Assembly: GCA_903824455.1 (NCBI GenBank)
Contig: CAIJWY010000136.1
Location: forward strand, 1-12,736
Direction of reading: 5' to 3'
Length of the DNA: 12,736 nucleotides
Source of the DNA: an uncultured Micrococcales bacterium
Lineage (GTDB): Bacteria; Actinomycetota; Actinomycetes; Actinomycetales; Microbacteriaceae
Shown: positions 6,050 to 10,815 of the stretch, in pieces
Position numbering within the stretch: the stretch's first letter is position 1
How the letters are laid out: each line of letters opens with the position of its first letter
Translations under genes and position numbers: made by a program
The notes under the pieces: model-generated
Database searches by the model: none
What the model saw: the letters and a program-made list of their open reading frames with translations, nothing else
Told to the model about the DNA's origin: nothing

Positions 6050-6822
6050 ATTTAGTTCAGCACGGTGCTGTCTACAACATGCTGTCATTAGGTATTGCCA
6101 GCATGCTTTTCACAAGCATTTTCCTATGGTTCGCGCGTGACCGCGTGCTTCCAAAGTTCCGCATGGCAGTAATGGTTTCGGCCACCGTAACCTCGATCGC
6201 CGCTTATCACTACTTCCGCATGTTCGACTCATTCAACGAGGCTTACGGCAATGGAGCAACCGAAGTTCAGGGTTTCGAAGGCTACAACGTTGGCTACCGT
6301 TACGTTGACTGGTTCCTAACCGTTCCACTACTACTAGTTGAGCTTGTTGCCGTTATGGGTCTAGCCCGTGCAATTCAGTCATCACTGCTAAAGCGTCTGG
6401 TTCCAGCCGCTGCTGCGATGATCGTATTGGGTTACCCAGGCGACATGAAGATGAACGTCTTCTTCGAAGGTGACGCTAGCATTTGGGGTCTACTATCGAC
6501 CATTCCATTCCTATACATCCTTTGGGTGTTGTTCGTCGAAATCGGAAAGAGCCTTGCGGGTCAATCAGCTAAGGTTCAGGGACTCTTAAAGGGTGCGCGT
6601 TTGCTACTAATCGCTACCTGGGGTGTCTACCCAATCACGTTCATCCTTGCGATGAACGACACCGGAGCACCTAGCTTCGATGCAGTGGTAAGCCGTGAAA
6701 TTGGTTACAGCATCGCCGACATCTTGGCGAAGTGTGTATTCGGTCTCATCATCTTCACCATCGCACGCGTAAAGTCTGCAGAAGAAAGCAAAGAATTCGC
6801 TGCCAGCGAATACAAGAGCTAA
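6046..6822 (+). CDS. Actinorhodopsin, light-driven proton pump
   Basis: 258 residues with seven hydrophobic helices. Helix C carries RYVDWFLTVPLLLVEL: R85, counter-ion/proton acceptor D88, T92, and proton donor E99. H55 in helix B would pair with D88 as in proteorhodopsin and xanthorhodopsin. Helix G has D225 and the retinal Schiff-base lysine K229. Leucine at the spectral-tuning site (L96, position 105 of proteorhodopsin) predicts green absorption. G148 aligns with Gly156 of xanthorhodopsin, which leaves the opening used by a carotenoid antenna. The protein would pump protons outward across the membrane and energise the cell in light. Start ATG has GAAAGG 8 bases upstream. Codons are unlike neighbouring genes, with CTA the commonest leucine codon and CCA nearly the only proline codon, which fits high expression. 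No retinal-synthesis gene is in the window. A strong terminator follows. Confidence 0.96.
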   Translation: MNLVQHGAVYNMLSLGIASMLFTSIFLWFARDRVLPKFRMAVMVSATVTSIAAYHYFRMFDSFNEAYGNGATEVQGFEGYNVGYRYVDWFLTVPLLLVELVAVMGLARAIQSSLLKRLVPAAAAMIVLGYPGDMKMNVFFEGDASIWGLLSTIPFLYILWVLFVEIGKSLAGQSAKVQGLLKGARLLLIATWGVYPITFILAMNDTGAPSFDAVVSREIGYSIADILAKCVFGLIIFTIARVKSAEESKEFAASEYKS

Positions 6823-6833
6823 CCTCTAAAGCA

Positions 6834-6877
6834 AAAGCGGCCCCGGGACGAAAGTCTCGGGGCCGCTTTCTTTTGTT
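6834..6877. terminator. Strong bidirectional terminator
   Basis: A 16-bp stem (6834-6849 with 6854-6869), having a single G-U wobble and a GAAA loop, is followed by CTTTTGTT. On the other strand the stem is followed by TTTTGCTTT. It sits 11 bases after the rhodopsin stop and 7 bases from the stop of the converging UPF0126 gene, so it can end both transcripts. Confidence 0.92.
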
Positions 6878-6883
6878 AGATCT

Positions 6884-7516
6884 CTAGTTGCGCCAGTTGG
6901 GAAGTTTCCAGCCGAGACGAATGGCGATGATGCGGGTGATGATTATGGTGAGCGCTCCGATTAGTGTGGCAACGGTGTCGTCGACGTTTAGATACTGCAG
7001 CAGCCAGATGCATAGGCCGCCAACGAAGGCAAGGCTGGCGTAGAGCTGGTGATCGTTTACCAGGCCTGGGATTTCGGCCACTAGCACGTCGCGGATAAGC
7101 CCTCCGAAGGCTGCGGTGATTACGCCCATGATGCTGGCTATAAGGGCCGAGTGACCCATACTGAGAGCGATCTGGGTGCCAGATGCCGCGAATACGCCAA
7201 GACCGATGGCGTCGGGCCAATCGATGGCTCTGGCAGATAGTTCAACGTTTCTGGCTTTGACCAGGAATTGGGTGGCAATGGCCAGGGCTGCCAGCACCCA
7301 GATCCAGATTTCGTTTTGCATCCAGAAGAATGGGTGTCGGTCGAGCAAAATGTCTCTCAACGTTCCGCCGCCGAATGCGGTTACTAGCACTAAAAGAACC
7401 ACGCCAACCATGTCGAGCTTTTTTCTGGCTGCGGCAATGAGTCCGGATGCTCCGAAAGCTACCGTTCCGATGATCTCGAGGATCTGCAGGGTTTGGTTGG
7501 CGAAATCGTTTTGCAT
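6884..7516 (-). CDS. UPF0126/TRIC-like membrane protein
   Basis: 210 residues, about seven membrane segments formed by two repeats of a three-helix unit plus one extra helix. Each repeat carries the family's glycine/charge motif: FGGGTLRD at 48-55 and FGGLIRD at 137-143. Pfam calls this domain 'glycine transporter' (PF03458), while structural work places it with TRIC-type trimeric cation channels, so potassium/cation conduction and glycine transport are both on record. Its ATG overlaps the folD stop by one base (TAATG), so it is the last, coupled gene of a glyA-folD operon. That context gives some weight to a glycine-related role, but it is only association. The end lies against the two-way terminator shared with the rhodopsin gene. 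Confidence 0.88.
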   Translation of the reverse strand: MQNDFANQTLQILEIIGTVAFGASGLIAAARKKLDMVGVVLLVLVTAFGGGTLRDILLDRHPFFWMQNEIWIWVLAALAIATQFLVKARNVELSARAIDWPDAIGLGVFAASGTQIALSMGHSALIASIMGVITAAFGGLIRDVLVAEIPGLVNDHQLYASLAFVGGLCIWLLQYLNVDDTVATLIGALTIIITRIIAIRLGWKLPNWRN

Positions 7517-8385
7517 TATTTGCTAGCTGAGTCGACTACGTTTTTTACGAGCATGGCCCGGGTCATCGGGCCAACTCCGCGAGGGTTTGGTGACAGGTAG
7601 CCGGCTATATGTTCAACGTCGGGGTGAACATCGCCGAGCAGTTGGCTGGTTCCGTCGTCGTTTAGATGGCGGGTGATGCCAACGTCGAGAACGGCAGCTC
7701 CAGGCTTGATCCATTCTGGTCTCACGAAGTGAGCCACGCCAACGGCAGCAACCACGATGTCGGCGCGCTTGATGATGTGCTCGGGGTCTTTGGTGGCCGA
7801 ATGAACGATGGTCACGGTTGAGTCGATGCCTTTGCGGGTCATTAGAAGGCCGAGTGGTCGGCCAACGGTGATGCCGCGACCGATGATGGCAACTTCGGCA
7901 CCCTTGGTGGGAATGTCGTAGCGCCTGAGCAGTTCAACGATTCCGGCCGGGGTGCAGGGAAGCGGGGAGGTTAGCTCCTGGTTCACTCCGAGCACGAGGC
8001 GACCGAGGTTGATTGGGTGAAGGCCATCGGCATCTTTTTCAGGATCGATCAGTTCCAGCATTTCGTTGGTGTCGATGCCGAAAGGCAGAGGCAGTTGGAT
8101 GATGTAGCCGGTTACATCCTTGGCATCGTTTAGGTCTTTGATGGCGGCTCTGATGTCGTTTTTGCTAGACGTTGCCGGAAGGTCGATACGGATTGAGTTA
8201 ACGCCAATTTCGGCGCAGTCGCGGTGTTTGCCGCCAACGTATTGATGGCTACCAGGGTCGTCGCCAACGAGCAGCGTGCCAAGGCCAGGGTGAATGTCGT
8301 GTTGCTTGAGTTTTATAACTCTCTGGGCAAGTTCGGCTTTGATGACCTTCGCGGTGGCGAGACCATCGAGCCGAATTGCGGTCAA
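7516..8385 (-). CDS. folD: Methylene-THF dehydrogenase/methenyl-THF cyclohydrolase
   Basis: 289 residues, standard FolD length. It oxidises 5,10-methylene-tetrahydrofolate with NADP and hydrolyses the product to 10-formyl-tetrahydrofolate in the cytosol. Visible motifs: Y49-x3-K53 with the catalytic lysine, QLPLP at 97-101, DADGLHPIN with D120, PCTPAG at 143-148, the nucleotide-binding loop GRGITVGRPLG at 169-179, and GDVHPDVEHIAGYLSPNPRGVGPMT at 251-275. The usual final motif is PGGVGPMT; here one glycine is arginine. The start is TTG at 8385, only 4 bases after the glyA stop, with no strong Shine-Dalgarno sequence, so translation likely depends on glyA. It takes the methylene-THF produced by GlyA, and its 10-formyl-THF feeds purine synthesis and the PurU reaction encoded nearby. 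Confidence 0.95.
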   Translation of the reverse strand: MTAIRLDGLATAKVIKAELAQRVIKLKQHDIHPGLGTLLVGDDPGSHQYVGGKHRDCAEIGVNSIRIDLPATSSKNDIRAAIKDLNDAKDVTGYIIQLPLPFGIDTNEMLELIDPEKDADGLHPINLGRLVLGVNQELTSPLPCTPAGIVELLRRYDIPTKGAEVAIIGRGITVGRPLGLLMTRKGIDSTVTIVHSATKDPEHIIKRADIVVAAVGVAHFVRPEWIKPGAAVLDVGITRHLNDDGTSQLLGDVHPDVEHIAGYLSPNPRGVGPMTRAMLVKNVVDSASK

Positions 8386-8389
8386 GGTT

Positions 8390-9664
8390 TTACCAGTTCT
8401 CTAGGTCTGGGTAAAGCGGGAAGGCGTCGGCTAGCTTCTGAACTCTTGCTTTTAGCTTCTCGATGTCTGGGTTTGGCTTTAGAACCGCTGCAATAACTTC
8501 GGCAACCTCGGTGAATTCTGTTTTTCCGAAGCCGCGGGTGGCAAGTGCTGGGGTTCCGATTCTCACACCGGAGGTGACCATTGGAGGTCGCGGATCGTTT
8601 GGTACCGAGTTGCGGTTCACGGTGATCTGAATGTCGTGAAGCAGGTTCTCGGCGGTCTGACCGTCGATAACCGCGTCTCTTAGGTCAACTAGAACCAGGT
8701 GCACTTCGGTTCCGCCGGTTAGAACCTGAACGCCCTCGGCCTTTAGGTCGTCTTGGTTTAGACGGTCGGCGATGATGGCTGCGCCCTCTAGGGTTCGAGC
8801 TTGACGTTCCTTGAATTCATCAGACATGGCTGCTTTGAACGCAACCGCCTTGGCAGCGATCACGTGCATCAGCGGGCCACCCTGCTGGCCCGGGAAAACG
8901 GCCGAGTCAATTTTCTTGGCGTATTCCGCTTTGCAAAGAATTAGACCTGAGCGAGGCCCGGCCAAAGTCTTGTGAACGGTGGTGGAAATCACGTCGGCGT
9001 AAGGAACCGGGCTTGGGTGAAGACCGGCGGCTACCATGCCCGCGAAGTGAGCCATGTCGACCCAGAGTTTGGCACCAACTTCGTCGGCAATCTTGCGGAA
9101 TTCGGCGAAATCTAGGTGACGGGCGTAGGCCGACCAACCCGCGATAAGAACCGCAGGCTTCACTTCGTGGGCACGCGCACGCACGATGTCCATATCGATT
9201 AGGAAAGTCTCTGGGTTGAGTTCGTAAGCATGGGCTTCATACATCTTTCCCGAGAAGTTGAGGCGCATACCGTGGGTTAGGTGACCACCGTGAGCCAGCT
9301 CGAGACCGAGGATGCGATCGCCAGGGTTGGCTAATGCCATGAGCACTGCCGCGTTAGCGCTGGCACCGGAGTGCGGCTGAACGTTGGCGTGCTCGGCGCC
9401 GAAGAGTTCTTTGGCACGGTTGCGGGCAAGTTCTTCAGCCACGTCTACTACTTCACAACCGCCGTAGTAACGCTTGCCTGGGTAACCTTCGGCGTATTTG
9501 TTGGTAAGCACCGAGCCTTGCGCTTCTAGCACTCCTCGCGAAACAAAGTTTTCGGAGGCAATCATCTCGAGGAAGTTGCGCTGGCGATTTAGCTCGCCCT
9601 GAAGTACGGCGGCGATCTCTGGGTCGGTTTCGCTTAAAGGCTTGGTGAAAGAAGTTGGGAGCAT
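8390..9664 (-). CDS. glyA: Serine hydroxymethyltransferase
   Basis: 424 residues. This PLP enzyme converts serine and tetrahydrofolate to glycine and 5,10-methylene-THF. Landmarks: ASENFVS at 36-42, NKYAEGYPGKRYYGGCE from residue 55, the VQPHSGASAN block at 95-104, DMAHFAG at 203-209, and STTVHKTLAGPRSG with K232 as the PLP lysine, followed by the FPGQQGGP loop. All are intact. It is the first gene of glyA-folD-UPF0126. The ATG has no Shine-Dalgarno sequence, but TAGAAT lies 6 bases upstream, suggesting a leaderless mRNA. A perfect TTGACA lies further up on the same strand (9737-9732) with a poor -10, possibly part of a second promoter. Confidence 0.97.
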   Translation of the reverse strand: MLPTSFTKPLSETDPEIAAVLQGELNRQRNFLEMIASENFVSRGVLEAQGSVLTNKYAEGYPGKRYYGGCEVVDVAEELARNRAKELFGAEHANVQPHSGASANAAVLMALANPGDRILGLELAHGGHLTHGMRLNFSGKMYEAHAYELNPETFLIDMDIVRARAHEVKPAVLIAGWSAYARHLDFAEFRKIADEVGAKLWVDMAHFAGMVAAGLHPSPVPYADVISTTVHKTLAGPRSGLILCKAEYAKKIDSAVFPGQQGGPLMHVIAAKAVAFKAAMSDEFKERQARTLEGAAIIADRLNQDDLKAEGVQVLTGGTEVHLVLVDLRDAVIDGQTAENLLHDIQITVNRNSVPNDPRPPMVTSGVRIGTPALATRGFGKTEFTEVAEVIAAVLKPNPDIEKLKARVQKLADAFPLYPDLENW

Positions 9665-9670
9665 GGCTCA

Positions 9671-9676
9671 ATTCTA
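9671..9676 (-). promoter_or_regulatory. Putative -10 box for leaderless glyA transcript
   Basis: On the minus strand TAGAAT, a near-perfect -10 box, ends 6 bases before the glyA ATG. There is no Shine-Dalgarno sequence between, so the mRNA likely begins at ATG. The -35 region is weak. Confidence 0.5.
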
Positions 9677-9724
9677 GCAATTCAGCGGGCCCGACACGCT
9701 CTCGGCACATTCCCGTGGCAAAAC

Positions 9725-9783
9725 CTAACACTGTCAAAATGTTCGTTATTATGAACTATCAAACTTAGATTTTAAAGTGTTAG
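9725..9783. promoter_or_regulatory. Nested inverted repeats in glyA/small-ORF divergent region
   Basis: CTAACACT (9725-9732) and AGTGTTAG (9776-9783) are perfect 8-bp arms 43 bp apart. Inside lie GTTC (9741-9744) and GAAC (9753-9756), the same arms as the palindrome before the rhodopsin. A TTAGATT box (9765-9771) could be the -10 for the rightward small gene, and a TTGACA reads leftward at 9737-9732. The stretch is AT-rich compared with its surroundings. It looks like an operator-promoter region, but no binding protein is known to me. Confidence 0.35.
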
Positions 9784-9804
9784 AACTACCTGAATTGGGG
9801 ACTC

Positions 9805-9942
9805 ATGTTACCGCTACCAGTGCTGATCGGGGTTTCGTTAATCGCGCTCGGTTTTGGTCTCGGCATCTACATCATCGTGGCTAGCATTCGTGATCGTCAG
9901 CAAGTTCGTCCGCTTAACGACCACGAGATTCAGAAACCCTAG
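9805..9942 (+). CDS. Small single-span membrane protein, unknown function
   Basis: 45 residues from ATG at 9805 to TAG at 9940-9942. Residues 4-26 form one hydrophobic, glycine-containing helix (PVLIGVSLIALGFGLGIYIIVA), followed by a basic then mixed-charge tail (SIRDRQQVRPLNDHEIQKP). By the positive-inside rule the tail should face the cytoplasm. GGGGA (9797-9801) lies a few bases before ATG as a weak Shine-Dalgarno sequence. It ends 15 bp before purU and points the same way. I do not recognise a family; membrane-type composition and position argue for a real gene, but it could be fortuitous. Confidence 0.6.
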   Translation: MLPLPVLIGVSLIALGFGLGIYIIVASIRDRQQVRPLNDHEIQKP

Positions 9943-9944
9943 TT

Positions 9945-9950
9945 TAAGAT
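9945..9950 (+). promoter_or_regulatory. Putative -10 box for leaderless purU transcript
   Basis: TAAGAT fits TANNNT and ends 7 bases before the purU ATG; no Shine-Dalgarno sequence is seen. Readthrough from the small gene upstream is also possible, so this may be a second source of transcript. Confidence 0.4.
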
Positions 9951-9957
9951 TGGCTCT

Positions 9958-10815
9958 ATGACCGAAAAGGCGAGCCACTGGGTATTAACCCTCATCTGTG
10001 AAGACCAACCGGGAATCGTGCACGCGATTTCGGGAGCCGTGGTCACCGCCCGCGGAAACATCACCGAGTCTTCGCAGTTCTCATCTGACACCTCGGATCG
10101 TTTCTTCATGCGCCTGCAGATTGAAGCGAACATCACTCGAGCCGAGTTTGAGGCAGAGCTAAAGCCAATCATCGCCAAATACAACATGACCTGGGAACTC
10201 GACGAAGTTGGTCGCGCTCTCAAGACTCTGGTTCTGGTTTCGAAAAGTGCACACTGTCTCAACGACATCCTGTTCCGTCAGCGCTCGGGTCAGCTACCGG
10301 TTGAGATTCCCGCCGTCTTCGGAAACCATTCCGATCTGGCGTCTTTGGCCGAGTTCTATTCGATTCCATTTGAGGCTCACCAGATTGTGGACGCCGGAAC
10401 CAAAGCAGCTTTCGAGCACATGCTTCGCGACTACATCAAGAGTGCGGGAATCGAACTGATCGTCTTGGCTAGATTCATGCAAATCCTCTCGCCGGAATTC
10501 GTTGCCGAATTTGAAGGACGAATAATTAACATTCATCACTCGTTCCTTCCTGGTTTCAAGGGGGCGAACCCTTACGGTCAGGCTCACGCCAGAGGTGTGA
10601 AGCTAATCGGTGCTACCGCTCACTTTGTTACCGCCGATCTAGACGAGGGTCCGATCATCGAACAAAACGTGATCCGGGTGACTCACACTCACTCGAAAGA
10701 GACTCTGGTGGCAATGGGCCAAGACGTTGAGTCGAAGACTCTCACTCAGGCCATTCGCTGGTTTGCCGAACACCGCGTGCTGCTCGACGGCGACCGCACG
10801 GTTATCTTCGAATAG
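9958..10815 (+). CDS. purU: Formyltetrahydrofolate deformylase
   Basis: 285 residues, normal length. It hydrolyses 10-formyl-THF to THF and formate, balancing the folate pools and supplying formate. An N-terminal ACT domain (residues 7-80, beginning VLTLICEDQPGIVHAISG) is followed by a formyltransferase-type catalytic domain (from about 90). Catalytic features: N191, H193 and the FLPGFKGANPY loop in INIHHSFLPGFKG, then ATAHFVTADLDEGPII with D229. In known PurU proteins the ACT domain senses methionine and glycine, which fits its placement opposite glyA-folD. The 3' end overlaps the convergent surface-protein gene by 14 bases, with no terminator visible between them. Confidence 0.95.
   Translation: MTEKASHWVLTLICEDQPGIVHAISGAVVTARGNITESSQFSSDTSDRFFMRLQIEANITRAEFEAELKPIIAKYNMTWELDEVGRALKTLVLVSKSAHCLNDILFRQRSGQLPVEIPAVFGNHSDLASLAEFYSIPFEAHQIVDAGTKAAFEHMLRDYIKSAGIELIVLARFMQILSPEFVAEFEGRIINIHHSFLPGFKGANPYGQAHARGVKLIGATAHFVTADLDEGPIIEQNVIRVTHTHSKETLVAMGQDVESKTLTQAIRWFAEHRVLLDGDRTVIFE

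Noticed and set aside
9665..9740. Possible glycine riboswitch before glyA
   Set aside because: The stretch is too short for the known tandem aptamers, no matching helices were found, and the -10 box next to ATG argues against a long leader.
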